Assembly (NCBI GenBank): GCA_027577595.1 | Contig: JANBRJ010000030.1 | Span: forward strand, 1 to 64,000 | Length of the DNA stretch: 64,000 bases | From: Coemansia sp. RSA 487 | Taxonomy: Eukaryota > Kickxellomycota > Kickxellomycetes > Kickxellales > Kickxellaceae | Direction: 5' to 3' | Shown: piece after piece, positions 45,624-55,375 of the stretch | Layout of the letters: each line of letters begins with the position of its first letter | Position numbering within the stretch: the first letter of the stretch is position 1 | Notes under the pieces: model-generated | Seen by the model: the letters and a program-made list of their open reading frames with translations, nothing else | What the model was told of the DNA's origin: nothing | Database searches by the model: none | Made by a program: the position numbers and the translations under genes

Positions 45624-46374
45624 GCTCCAAAAAGAACGCTAGCGTAAAATATTTTGCGCTCGGTTTGTTAGTTCTCAGTTTTTGATGCTTTAAAATAACA
45701 CCGAAACTTCACCAATTTCTCCTCCCCCTTTTTTTCTCTGTACATCTCTTAGTTTTGCAAAATACATTTATGAAGAAAACAACTGCTTGCGTCAATTAAT
45801 TGTTTTGGATGAATGGATATTTTAAAGTTGTCTAATTTTACTTTGGTATATTTTTGTTTCAATGCATTTTTTTGTTTCGTGTTTTTTTTACTTCATTTTG
45901 TGTTTGCTAATTTGAATGCATTGTTGAGCTATAATAAATGTTGGTTAAGCTATTATAGTCAGAAATACAAACCAGCCCCAGTGTGCTTGTCAGAGTTGGA
46001 AGTGGAACCATGGTGGGAGAAGGTGGTGGCTTTTGGAAACAGACCTGCAAACACCTGCCTGCGGTTCTGCGAATGTGATAAATCAAATATCAATGTATGT
46101 GCCAATGCTGGACTGCAATGCCAGATACATTCGATGACCATGAAACCATTGTAACAGTTCTCGCTGCCAAGTGCCTTCTTCCTATAGGTTAATGTTAAAA
46201 TTGTCTGCCACGATGCAGTGGATGTCGGATTCGGGATTGATATACTGTACAAATTTGCTTTTTATATCAGGGGCTCGCATACGGAGAGTGTTGCATATAC
46301 CGAGATTAATCTTGTATCTCCAAACGTCACCGCAGCTATACTGATGGTGCCATGAGATCTCTATAGTTATTTAG
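45624..46374. other. Intergenic region with an eroded coding-like patch
   Basis: After an AT-rich 3' region, positions about 45960-46353 are GC-richer and contain plus-strand segments in different frames with protein-like composition, each interrupted. I recognise no family. The patch directly precedes the family B LTR and looks like a decayed gene of unknown origin. Confidence 0.4.
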
Positions 46375-46587
46375 TGTAAGACAAGCGAGTAGACGGAACT
46401 AAAGTTCCTCATCTTTATTTTCAATAAACATCCTGGCTTTTATAGCCGTACAAAGAAACATTACAACAAATGAACTAGATAATTGAGGAGCATACGATAT
46501 ATGCTTCCCAATAATATGATTAACTATTCTAAGCGTTGATCATGTTGGAATGGCGGCTCAGCAGCTCACGAGCCTAATCGTTATCAG
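46375..46587 (-). mobile_element. Solo LTR, family B long form, reaching into the MIC26/27 stop codon
   Basis: The only family B copy I found outside the AT-rich island. The minus strand starts near TCTGATAACGATTAGGCTC and carries the TATA block GGCTATAAAAGCC, AATAAAG and GGAACTTTAGTTCC. The family start lies inside the reading frame of the MIC26/27 gene, so the LTR supplies its last codons and stop. No target duplication seen. An LTR fossil. Confidence 0.75.
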
Positions 46588-47188
46588 ATCTCCTGTCTGA
46601 TTTATTGACAGAGAAGCCCCTGCCTTCTTGCAACGACAAGCGGAGCTCCTGTACCGAGTCTGCAACACGCAGCCTGAACGAGTGCTCCGCCTGCTTTGCC
46701 TCACGCCATTTGTCTCTGATCATGTCAATGGTTGCTGGATCCCCGTAGCGGCCCCAGATGTTGCGCATCACGACGTTGGATGTTCCTGGAAGGAAGTAGA
46801 ACGAAGCCAGTGATGCAAACACAAGCGGTGAAGTCCAACGGATAGCGAAATTGCGACGCCTGGTAAAAATGGGGCCAGCAAGGGAAGCCACGCCTATGTA
46901 GATGATTCCTGGTGCCAATTTCTCGCCTCGAGGAACCGTGCGCTCCACAAGATGCGCGATTCTCTTCTCTGTATCAATCCACCGATCCACTACCATTTGT
47001 CCATGCGCTCTAGTCATATTTACTAAATGCACAACCTCTTGGCGCACACATTTGGTCCATGCTGCTATACGCGGTACACTGGTATCAATAGTTTGCGTAG
47101 GCAGTGGTGCAACTAAAGGTTCTTGGTCATATATCGTCTTTTTGGCTGCTGTGGTGTTGTCGTGGGCCGCATGACTTGGCTTGCTCAT
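46574..47188 (-). CDS. MIC26: MICOS subunit of the Mic26/Mic27 (apolipoprotein O) family
   Basis: 204 residues. After a polar N-terminus the helical ApoO domain runs from about 45: RQEVVHLVNMTRAHGQ, LVERTVPRGEKLAPGIIYIGVASLAG (first membrane segment) and RWTSPLVFASLASFYFLPGT (second), then NIWGRYGD and a helical tail. These proteins shape mitochondrial cristae junctions. Mic26 and Mic27 cannot be separated by eye. The last four codons and the TAG stop (DND then stop) lie in a solo LTR, so the ancestral C-terminus has been replaced; the conserved domain ends about 50 residues earlier, so function should survive. Confidence 0.8.
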   Translation of the reverse strand: MSKPSHAAHDNTTAAKKTIYDQEPLVAPLPTQTIDTSVPRIAAWTKCVRQEVVHLVNMTRAHGQMVVDRWIDTEKRIAHLVERTVPRGEKLAPGIIYIGVASLAGPIFTRRRNFAIRWTSPLVFASLASFYFLPGTSNVVMRNIWGRYGDPATIDMIRDKWREAKQAEHSFRLRVADSVQELRLSLQEGRGFSVNKSDRRSDND

Positions 47189-47707
47189 CGTTGCTGCTGC
47201 TACTGCTGCTCTAAACGGTGCGAATACCTAAGCGTTTAATATCGAAAAAGGCGTCCCCATATAACAGACTCTTTCCTTGTCGATTAATTTCAAATTGCTT
47301 TTAAATCTATGCATTCTATTTAGATAAAGCGAACGATAAAGCCCCATCCTCCCTTTTTTGACCATATAGCCAATTACTTACTTTTGCTAATTGTTTGCTT
47401 TACTAATCCCCTTTAAAGACAAAAAAAGAATTGAATTGAATTGAATTGAATTGAATTGAATTTCTCACAAAGAGCTTGATAAAAAAAAGATAAAAGCGAA
47501 AAGAAAAAAAAACACAATGGGAACACAGAAACAAACACAAGTCAACAAAGAATAGGGCAGTTTAATTTTGTTATCATACTGGTTGATCTGCTGATCCATC
47601 AACGGCTGGGTTATAAATACTATATTATTTACAAATGATTTCGATATTAAAACTATCCCTAGTTATTTAAAAAAAAAAAAAGAAAAAAGAAGGCACAACG
47701 TCAGATC
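47189..47707. other. Intergenic with (AATTG)n repeat
   Basis: AT-rich spacer with an AATTG pentamer repeat of about six units at 47429-47462. It contains the MIC26/27 promoter; nothing else seen. Confidence 0.5.
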
Positions 47708-48253
47708 TTAGCGCAGAATGTCGATGGCTTGACTAAGTGGATGTGCTCGTCTTTGAATGTTCTTGTATATTTGCTGTTCGCGCATCATCTGCAGCTGCTG
47801 GACCGCTGCTTTATACACAAACTTTGAGGGACGATGATATGTCGGTGAGAAAGGAGTAGTCGGTTTATTTATAGCTATGCCATTTTTATTCAAACCAAGT
47901 GGTGGGCTTGTTGGGCTATTTCTGGCTACCCGTGGAAGTGGAGGAGTCTGGCTTATATTGTTTGTAAAGTTTTGCAGAGAATGGACATTTACTTTGCTTT
48001 CAGCATTAACGATAAATAGTTTTATATGCTTGCCAATTGCATAGTCTTGCAGCCGTTGTTCGCTTTCTAAAACGGTTATTGCCAGCTTCCTGCTGTTTTC
48101 TACATGTACCAGGTAGTATTTACCCTTTAATCTCATCATTGCCATTGTTTTGCTCAAAAGGAAGGAAACTTTGATGCTTGGGCTAGTGTGCATTTCAAAA
48201 TCATTAACCTTGTTAGCCGGGTTTAAAATAGATACTTTGATGGCTGTTCTCAT
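47708..48253 (-). CDS. Hypothetical protein, 181 aa, possible beta-grasp N-terminal domain
   Basis: ATG at 48253 opens 181 codons. Residues 1-87 alternate hydrophobic strands and one helix (MRTAIKVSILNPANK, IKVSFLLSKTMAMM, YYLVHVENSRKLAITVL, IKLFIVNAES), reminiscent of ubiquitin-like or Ras-association folds; this is a reading by eye only. The rest is Pro/Ser/Asn-rich and ends in a basic helix (AVQQLQMMREQQIYKNIQRR). It lies in a low-GC stretch and uses A/T-ending codons, unlike the core genes. It could be the last exon of a longer gene; see the ORF at 48821-49168. No family recognised. Confidence 0.5.
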   Translation of the reverse strand: MRTAIKVSILNPANKVNDFEMHTSPSIKVSFLLSKTMAMMRLKGKYYLVHVENSRKLAITVLESEQRLQDYAIGKHIKLFIVNAESKVNVHSLQNFTNNISQTPPLPRVARNSPTSPPLGLNKNGIAINKPTTPFSPTYHRPSKFVYKAAVQQLQMMREQQIYKNIQRRAHPLSQAIDILR

Positions 48254-49865
48254 CTTTAAGCTTCAATGCAATTGTTATAAGCACAGAGCAGCTTTAAATA
48301 ATATTTTTAAACCTATATTATCAAAAATAAATGGAGAAAGGAGGATGTAAAAAAAGAAATTATTTGAAGAATAAGGACGGAAGGGAAATTACCATTTTAA
48401 TATGGAAAAGTAATGTGCTTTGGTGGATATTTTTTATTTTTGTACTCAAATAAGAAATAATGCATGTTTCAAGTATTTCTCTTTGCTCTTTCTACATAAA
48501 GAGTTTTCCATTTCATTGAAACACCCATTTATCTTTGGAGGCAGTGCAATATAAAGATGAATGCTTACTGCTTTTTTTCAATAAAACACAAGACTTTACT
48601 CTCTTTTTATGAAGATATCCCACTTTATACAAAAGAGCGAAAATGTGACTTTAAGCTTGATTGAACATCCCCCAACCATCCTTTTTTTACTTGTTTCCTT
48701 TATTGTTTTGTGCGCACAACTGTCCGCTGCCTATTTTTGTATAATCGTTTCCAGTTGTGTCTCGTCCACAATGCTTTCCGTTATTCACATGAAATATACA
48801 AGCTAATCATGCATTTCCTTCTAACTTTCTAGTTTCATTTTATAATTAACCCTATAATATCTTTCTCTAATTTCCCAAATACACTCTGTTGGTACTGGTG
48901 TTTCTAGATGCACAAAGTTGTTTGTACACATTGGTTCTAGATACACGTAGCATTTACATCTTGTTATAACGACATTTTGGATATGATTTCCTTTCTCTTT
49001 GGAAATAATTAGTAAAAGGTTTTGAAAAAGAGTAGCGTTTCCCTTTATCCTTCCATCTTTGAACAGATGCTTTGAGTGACCAAAAAATAAGAAGAAACAC
49101 TCAGACAGTCCATACAGATATGAAATACACCAGCTATTACTTGCAAGACTGGGACGATTTGTCCCCATTGCATATTAAAATATATCCTAAAAAGTCTTTG
49201 TAGCAGATAATTACATGTTTTTTTATTAAAATGTGTCTGTCAGTGGTAATACAAGATCTACAATCCTGTCTTACCTGTTGGGGGCATGTATGGGACTTGA
49301 TTAATAATTAAAGCGACTGTTATTAATATTTTCCATCCCAGCGGATTCGAAGCAATGATGAAACTAATTCGTCATCGTTTTTATTTGCCTCCAAGGAGTT
49401 TTTGTAAACAAAGTTGAACCTCCCTTTCGTTCTTCATTTATCTAGAATATCGTAATATTAATAGCTTATGGCGCATCCAGCATAATCTGATAATTTATAA
49501 AAATAATCAGATTTATAGAATCTCTGCCAACCGACGATGTTATCTCTGGATTATACAAATGATCAGAACGTCACTTGGGGGAGATAACACATGAACTAAC
49601 TAATTGCATCACTAGTATCCGTAAAAGTTTTAGTCAATTAATTGGTATGAGACTTTACGTATATTGCGTCTGGAGACTGGCATTGTAACGTAAAAAGTAG
49701 ATTTGTTTTTAATTATTTACTTTCATGTTATGAACAGAATCTGGCTTCTGTTGAATTTTTTATACCAAATAAGCCAATGCAGCTATTAGGTGTGCCACAG
49801 CACATCAAAAAGGCTCTAATCAGAGGAAATTTCATAGCTTTGATAACTCGGACCAAAAATGCTTC
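48254..49865. other. AT-rich region with one possible small ORF
   Basis: 1.6 kb, AT-rich. Apart from the minus-strand frame at 48821-49168, listed separately, I see no gene, repeat or structured RNA. Confidence 0.4.
48821..49168 (-). CDS. Possible small ORF, 115 aa
   Basis: ATG at 49168 opens 115 codons with strand-like, evenly mixed composition (ATLFQNLLLIISKEKGNHIQ, NVVITRCKCYVYLEP). It is on the same strand as and 570 bp upstream of the hypothetical gene at 47708-48253 and might be an exon of the same gene, although no convincing splice pair was found. No family recognised. Confidence 0.25.
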   Translation of the reverse strand: MGTNRPSLASNSWCISYLYGLSECFFLFFGHSKHLFKDGRIKGNATLFQNLLLIISKEKGNHIQNVVITRCKCYVYLEPMCTNNFVHLETPVPTECIWEIRERYYRVNYKMKLES

Positions 49866-51512
49866 TCAAAAAGAAGTATCTTCCAAGCGCTTCTTCAGCT
49901 CTGCAACCATGTCCGAGCGCTTGACAAGAACGCCCATCTTCTCAGTCTCGACCTTTTGAAGCATGCTTTTAATCCTCACCATGCCTTGTTCCAGCTCATC
50001 CTTACCAATGATAACGGCCCAAGGAATGACATTGCTATCGCAGACATTGTACTGGTTTTGCATGCGGGGCTTGGCCTTGTACGCAAACTCTGCTGGAATA
50101 TCGCTGTCCCAGAGCTCAGCCGCAATACGCATGCGCTCCTCCAGCAGTCCATCCTTTACGCTAATGACGTAGACGGCGGTTCTGTTAGGCTTAATGGTTT
50201 GCGCCTGCATCTTGTTCCAGACAATCGAAAAGATCCTCTCAACGCCAAACGAAATGCCAACGCACGGGACATTGTTTTCCTTGCCCTTTTTGTGGTTTGC
50301 AGCAGAAAACTCGCCAACAAGGTTATCGTACCTACCACCAGCAGCGATAGATCCAACACGCACTTGGCTTTCGTCGATTGCAGCGCCGCCGTCCTTGACC
50401 TCTTTGCCCTTTGTTGCAGTCGGTTGCGCCTCGGTCGGACGAACATTTTCCTCAACAAGCACAGCCTCGTATATGATACCCGTATAGTAGTCCAGACCAC
50501 GCGCCAGACTCATGTCAAACGACACGTAGTTGAGAATCCCGTAGATGCTGGCAAACTTCAAGAACAGCGCCATGTCGGCAATACCTTCTTGCGCCTTCTT
50601 GCTGCTCATCAGCTCAGGCATCGCCTGGAGCTTCTCGACCAAATCTGCGCCGCCCTTAAGCTGTACGTACTCGCCGATTCTATCGGCCACGTTTGCATCG
50701 AGGCCCTTTTCCTCGGTCATTTCCTTACGGACGTCAGCCCATGGCAGCTTGTCAAGCTTGTCAACAGCTGAAGAAATCGAGCGGATCTTTGGTTCCGGCA
50801 CGCCAGAGACCTCAAAGATGGCATCGAGGATCTTGCGGTGGTTCACTTTGACCACAAAGGAACCAACATCCAGTTTGGTCAGAACCTCCACCGCCACGCG
50901 CACGCACTCGGTGTCGGGGATCATCGGATCATAAGCGCCAGCGATATCGTAGTCGCACTGGAAGAACTCGCGCATCCTGCCCTTAGTCATTGCCGGTTGG
51001 TCTCGGCGGTACACCTTAGCGATATGGTAGCGCTTGATGTTAGCGATGCCGTTCATCGCCACGTACCTTGTGAATGGTACCGTCAGATCATAGCGTAACG
51101 AACACGATTCGCCACCTTGGTCCTTCAGGTCGTAGATCAGCTTGCTGTCCTCCCCGTACTTGCTCATCAGGATCTCTTTCAGCTCAAACACTGGCGTATC
51201 GATTGTCACAGCACCGTGCTTTTCGAACACACTCACAATGGTGTTGAAGATCTTTGTCCTCACAGACATTTCCTTGTCGTTGTAGTCTTTGGTTCCCTTG
51301 GGCGTTTTCAGCGCAACTGCTTTGGCACTCGTGGCCTTTGCTGGTGATTCGCCTTCGGTGGCGATGCGCAGCTTATCCTTGAGACTAAGGAGAGCTGCTA
51401 CTTGCTCTTTGACGTCCTCTGCGGCAGCTTTATTGATCTTCAGCTCGCGCACAGCGTCGCCCTGCTCCTTGATCTGCTGTCGAAGCTGTTCGATATTATC
51501 GGCCATTGTCAT
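49866..51512 (-). CDS. HTS1: Histidyl-tRNA synthetase with WHEP domain
   Basis: Class II aminoacyl-tRNA synthetase charging tRNA-His. 548 residues: a WHEP domain at about 7-55 (LRQQIKEQGDAVRELKINKA), the catalytic core from about 70 (KTPKGTKDYNDKEM), motif 2 YRRDQPAMTKGRMREFFQCD, HisA motif ARGLDYYTGIIYEAV, motif 3 region AAGGRYDNLVGEF and SFGVERIF, and the anticodon-binding C-terminal domain. Two ATGs, 51512 and 51506, give nearly identical products. No mitochondrial presequence is visible, although in yeasts one gene serves both compartments; a second gene or an unseen upstream start may exist. Confidence 0.95.
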   Translation of the reverse strand: MTMADNIEQLRQQIKEQGDAVRELKINKAAAEDVKEQVAALLSLKDKLRIATEGESPAKATSAKAVALKTPKGTKDYNDKEMSVRTKIFNTIVSVFEKHGAVTIDTPVFELKEILMSKYGEDSKLIYDLKDQGGESCSLRYDLTVPFTRYVAMNGIANIKRYHIAKVYRRDQPAMTKGRMREFFQCDYDIAGAYDPMIPDTECVRVAVEVLTKLDVGSFVVKVNHRKILDAIFEVSGVPEPKIRSISSAVDKLDKLPWADVRKEMTEEKGLDANVADRIGEYVQLKGGADLVEKLQAMPELMSSKKAQEGIADMALFLKFASIYGILNYVSFDMSLARGLDYYTGIIYEAVLVEENVRPTEAQPTATKGKEVKDGGAAIDESQVRVGSIAAGGRYDNLVGEFSAANHKKGKENNVPCVGISFGVERIFSIVWNKMQAQTIKPNRTAVYVISVKDGLLEERMRIAAELWDSDIPAEFAYKAKPRMQNQYNVCDSNVIPWAVIIGKDELEQGMVRIKSMLQKVETEKMGVLVKRSDMVAELKKRLEDTSF

Positions 51513-52457
51513 ATTACAAATGGTGATTATTCTTTCAGATTGTCTAATTTATAAAAAGAAAAGGTAAAAAGAGAGCAAAAGAAAAAAAACGGGCAAATCC
51601 AGAAATATTCAACTTTCATTCTTTTCATTTTTCTTCTGTGTGAGCCACACGAACTTTTTTGAAATGCAAAAGTGAATCACCACAGTAGCCATTCAAATCA
51701 TAGTTCCTTGCAAGATCTAATCATGATTACGCCTTTTCGTTTAAATATGGTGTGATGTCATGTTCTTCAGTGTTGCTTCAAGATACCAGAGTTCGACATC
51801 AACAAGAGCATTTATTATGAATGCCAGCGCCATAAAGTTCTAAAAGAGCTACTTGTCTGTTATCAATTGTAGGCCATGTATTGTCTAGGATTTTTCAAAG
51901 ATCAAGCGCCACACGTTTTCCATATTTATTTTATTGCCCAAGAATCTCTGAAATGTTTTGACAAAAGCAAAACGATATAAAACAAATTTTGTAGCCAGAC
52001 TAACACAAGCCACTGCTTGTCTAAGTCTAGTATTAACATGTTTATTGATCCATGCCTACAAGGTAATTGTTAATAGTTTTTTTTAGGGATTTCAGAAGGT
52101 TTGAACGCATGAGGTCAAGCCACTCTAGCCTCGATTGATATTCATTTTGCAACGAAGATGGTTTCGATTATCCTGCGTTAAACAAAACGATTCCGAACAA
52201 GACCACCAGTCGATTTTGCGTAACTGGACATGGAACTTTTTTTTAATTTGTATCTGAAAGGAAACCACATCTCGCAAGTACCGGAAGGAGGAAAATAACA
52301 GACGGTCTCTGCGATATAAAAAGAAACAATTCATCCTGTTCAGAACATAATAAAGCCATCTTTCGTCAACCAACACTAGCAGAAAAGCATCCTTATAGAT
52401 CCCGATATTCTCTTTCCAACGCAAACCTCTACTATCCTTTACCTTATTCTAAGAAAA
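51513..52457. other. Intergenic, divergent promoters
   Basis: No gene seen. GATATAAAAAG at about 52314-52324 is a likely TATA box for the secreted-protein gene, about 140 bp before its ATG. The left end holds the HTS1 promoter. Confidence 0.45.
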
Positions 52458-52985
52458 ATGAAGTTCTTTGCTACTCTTCTCATTGCCGCCACTGCCGTTC
52501 TTGCACAACAGCAGGAGGGCAACCAGGGCCCCAACGCAGCGACGGGACCCAACGCTGTTAGCAACCCAAACGTCAACAGCGGATTCCAGGCGCAAGGGTC
52601 GTTCTTCGATGGCAGCAAGAGCGGAGGCAACGTCATTGATGGGCAGGTGGGCGAGTCATTCAACCACGGCGCCAGCAACAGCGGCATCCAGGACAGCAAC
52701 TTTGTCAACCCCTCTAAGAACTCGGTTTCCGGTAACCACGGCGACACCGCCAACGGCGCCGATAACCAGATCGGCGACTTTGTCCAGGACCTTGGGTTCG
52801 GCGGTGCGTTCCGTAGACGCGACACTTTCTTCAACAACCACGAAGGCGGCTTTGCGCGCCCCGGATTCGGTGCTGCCATCCCTGTGGGTGCTCCTCTGGT
52901 CGCTGAGCCCTTTGTTGGTGCTCGTCCAGTTGGCCGCGTCAATGATAACCGCCAAGGCGCTGCGATTGTGCAAAACCAGGCTTAA
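52458..52985 (+). CDS. Secreted Asn/Gly-rich protein
   Basis: 175 residues with a clear signal peptide (MKFFATLLIAATAVLA, cut before QQQ). The mature protein is rich in Asn, Gly, Ser and Ala with loose repeats (GPNAATGPNAVSNPNVNSG), a possible Kex2-type cleavage site at FRRRD (about 119) and a more hydrophobic end (AAIPVGAPLVAEPF). No cysteine, no GPI signal. It looks like a disordered cell-wall, spore-surface or effector-type protein; no family recognised. The strong TATA box and C-ending codons suggest high expression. Confidence 0.8.
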   Translation: MKFFATLLIAATAVLAQQQEGNQGPNAATGPNAVSNPNVNSGFQAQGSFFDGSKSGGNVIDGQVGESFNHGASNSGIQDSNFVNPSKNSVSGNHGDTANGADNQIGDFVQDLGFGGAFRRRDTFFNNHEGGFARPGFGAAIPVGAPLVAEPFVGARPVGRVNDNRQGAAIVQNQA

Positions 52986-53128
52986 AGGAAGTAGATCCGC
53001 AATAGTCGTGCAATATAGGCTTGGTGGGTTTTCCTAGTTCTTGATTTGGACCTTTTGTGACATCCTCTTTTTATTCACTAAATCGATAAATTATCTCTAA
53101 CCAAGCTAGCTTACTGGCAAACGATAGT

Positions 53129-53150
53129 GGCACTTTTCTTTAAAAGTGCC
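53129..53150. terminator. Perfect hairpin downstream of the secreted-protein gene
   Basis: GGCACTTTT, loop CTTT, AAAAGTGCC: a perfect 9-bp stem 144 bp after the stop. A 3'-end or mRNA-stability element is possible; the role is unproven. Confidence 0.35.
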
Positions 53151-53443
53151 GTTTGGTACATGGCGCATCCGTTGCTAAATAGAATAAAGTAAAATAAAAC
53201 GAAATGAAATGGAAGGAACAAAGTACCAGTTAGTAGCTTGTATTTTTCTTGCAAGAGCTGGAATTTATTGCTCCCATAAACACTTTAAGTTAGGAGGCGG
53301 GTCCACGAAAATTCGAAAAGTCGGAAAAATTGCCAAAAATCTTGGATCCAGCGAATATACATTATCATTTATGTCTTATACTACTGGTAATAATGCTTTA
53401 CTTGACAAAACATGTATTATCAGCAGGATGTCGAACGTCTTAT

Positions 53444-55177
53444 ATGACACATGCGCCGTTCAGCAAATCTAAAGCAAGGGCTTGTTGTCTATTACGACAT
53501 TCCCACAGCAACGCAAACGAGCCAAGGGAAATGTTCAAGAACCGACTGGAAGTGGAAAAAGCGTACATTTACGACGATACGGGGCGCAGAAAGATGGCAA
53601 CAAAATTCATACGTCTACGAATGTGGACGAAAGAAGAGCAACACAAGCTAATGAACGTAATTGACCGTACAATCAAACTGAACGGGTGTGTTGACTGGGC
53701 CAAGGTATCCAGCGAAATGGATACCAACCGATCAGCGAGCTCTTGTTTTGTGCAGTATCGGCGAATCATGCAAATGAACAAAACCCCCGAGCCCGCTCTG
53801 TTGGCGCATGCAAAAAGAATCGAGGCGCTAGTGCGGACCAAATACGAGCTATCCGATTACGCATACTATTTGGGAAAATTATTCAGGGGCTCCAGAACCC
53901 CGTGGTCTCCGAAGGACGATGAGGCACTGCTTGACTACGTGGCCGCATTTGGGCCGCATTGGAGCAAGGTCAGCATGCACATGGTGAAGTTTTCGGGAAT
54001 GCAGTGCCACATCCGCTATAAAGCGCTGACCCAGCAAAAGAACAGCAGCAGCAAAACGAGTACTGGCAGTCCTTCCAAGAAACTGCCGCCCAAGAAGCCA
54101 AGTAGTCCCCGAGCTATACCGCCACGTGCCTGGGCCCAAGAGGACGACCGTCGGCTATTCAATCTGATCGAGTCTACCGGCGAAACAAACCTTTCAAAGC
54201 TAATGCCACATTTTCCCGAGTTCACTAAAATGACTGTGTACATTGCACTCTTCCGGTTGCGAGCAGGGCCTGGGCTCAGGATCGGGCGGTGGACGGCTGA
54301 AGAGCACCACGCACTAATGAATCTGGTCCAGCAGCATGGCACCGACGACTGGGTCCTGATTGCGCGGAACATGCCGAACACTAAGCGAACGCCTGTGCAG
54401 TGCAGAGCACACTATTATTTCGTCGGGTGCCAGCCAATAAACGTGCGGCAAAAGTGGTCTGACGACGAGACGCAAAGGCTCAGACGCCTCGTGGAGCTCT
54501 ACTGCCAAGGAAAGCTGGTAGCAGCTGAGCAATTGTCGACGCCCAGGGATCTAGAGAGCAAACATGCGTCCATGCACAAGCTATTTGGAATGCAAGGGCC
54601 CCGCGGTACCGCAATATCGGAGTTTGGAAACAGTTTGCTCGGCATGATGGAAGATGCTGTCAAGCGCGATACACAGCAAACAAAGCAGCAGGATACCAAG
54701 CTGAAAAACATCCCATGGCCTATTATCGCCTCATATATGATAACGCGGTCTGTAAGCCAGTGCCGGAACAAATGGTATGTGGACAGAATCCGCCAAGCAG
54801 CAACCAACGCAGCCCAGTGCATTACGGATCCATGGTCGCTTGAAGAGGACACCCAGCTGTATAAGTTGCAATTACAGGCACCCAATAAATGGAAGTGGAT
54901 TGCGAGCTCGTTGCCTAGAAGACGTGCCTACTCCCAAGTCATGACACGGTACTTGATATATGTTAAAAAGTATGTGAAAATGCTTCGTGAATGCAGGGGT
55001 CCTGGATGGGATCCGCTGGCTGATGGGTTTGAGGAGGTCCATATGCGCTGTGAGATTATGGCTTGGTACAAGGGTGTTCTTGTTGGGTACCGGCCACAGG
55101 ACTCGCACAAGTGTCCGTACGACCTCGACCTTAACGGATACCAAAGCTGGATTAACCAGAAGAACGACTCATCATAG
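53444..55177 (+). CDS. Multi-Myb/SANT protein, SNAPc4-like
   Basis: 577 residues from the ATG at 53444; other in-frame ATGs at 53393 and 53531 are possible starts. It contains about six Myb/SANT repeats: about 60-107 (RMWTKEEQHKLM), 152-195 (TPWSPKDDEALLDYVAAFG), 230-280 (RAWAQEDDRRLF), 292-340 (GRWTAEEHHALMNLVQQHG), a diverged one around 347-450 (QKWSDDETQRLRRL, ending QCRNKWYVDRI) and 455-510 (DPWSLEEDTQLYKLQ). Tandem degenerate Myb repeats of this kind are found in SNAPC4, the DNA-binding subunit of the snRNA-gene activator, and in other multi-Myb regulators. Which one is not settled by eye. Likely nuclear and DNA-binding. Confidence 0.7.
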   Translation: MTHAPFSKSKARACCLLRHSHSNANEPREMFKNRLEVEKAYIYDDTGRRKMATKFIRLRMWTKEEQHKLMNVIDRTIKLNGCVDWAKVSSEMDTNRSASSCFVQYRRIMQMNKTPEPALLAHAKRIEALVRTKYELSDYAYYLGKLFRGSRTPWSPKDDEALLDYVAAFGPHWSKVSMHMVKFSGMQCHIRYKALTQQKNSSSKTSTGSPSKKLPPKKPSSPRAIPPRAWAQEDDRRLFNLIESTGETNLSKLMPHFPEFTKMTVYIALFRLRAGPGLRIGRWTAEEHHALMNLVQQHGTDDWVLIARNMPNTKRTPVQCRAHYYFVGCQPINVRQKWSDDETQRLRRLVELYCQGKLVAAEQLSTPRDLESKHASMHKLFGMQGPRGTAISEFGNSLLGMMEDAVKRDTQQTKQQDTKLKNIPWPIIASYMITRSVSQCRNKWYVDRIRQAATNAAQCITDPWSLEEDTQLYKLQLQAPNKWKWIASSLPRRRAYSQVMTRYLIYVKKYVKMLRECRGPGWDPLADGFEEVHMRCEIMAWYKGVLVGYRPQDSHKCPYDLDLNGYQSWINQKNDSS

Positions 55178-55375
55178 AAATGTGTTTTTAGCTTCGTTTT
55201 ATAAAAGGAGATGTGGGGGGAGCTCAAGCTCAAAGGTAAAGGGAAGGGGATGGAATGACTTAGTTTTTTCTCTCCCCTTTTGCATTCTTTTATGTATAGT
55301 ATTTTTCTTTTTTGTGTTCCAATTCGCATTATATACACCTTGTACTTTTTCATATATAAATTTTAAATCTTCATA

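Noticed and set aside
52468-53037. 189-codon alternative frame over the secreted-protein gene
   Set aside because: Out-of-frame shadow rich in Thr, Ser, Arg and Pro; the other frame has a perfect signal peptide and normal termination.
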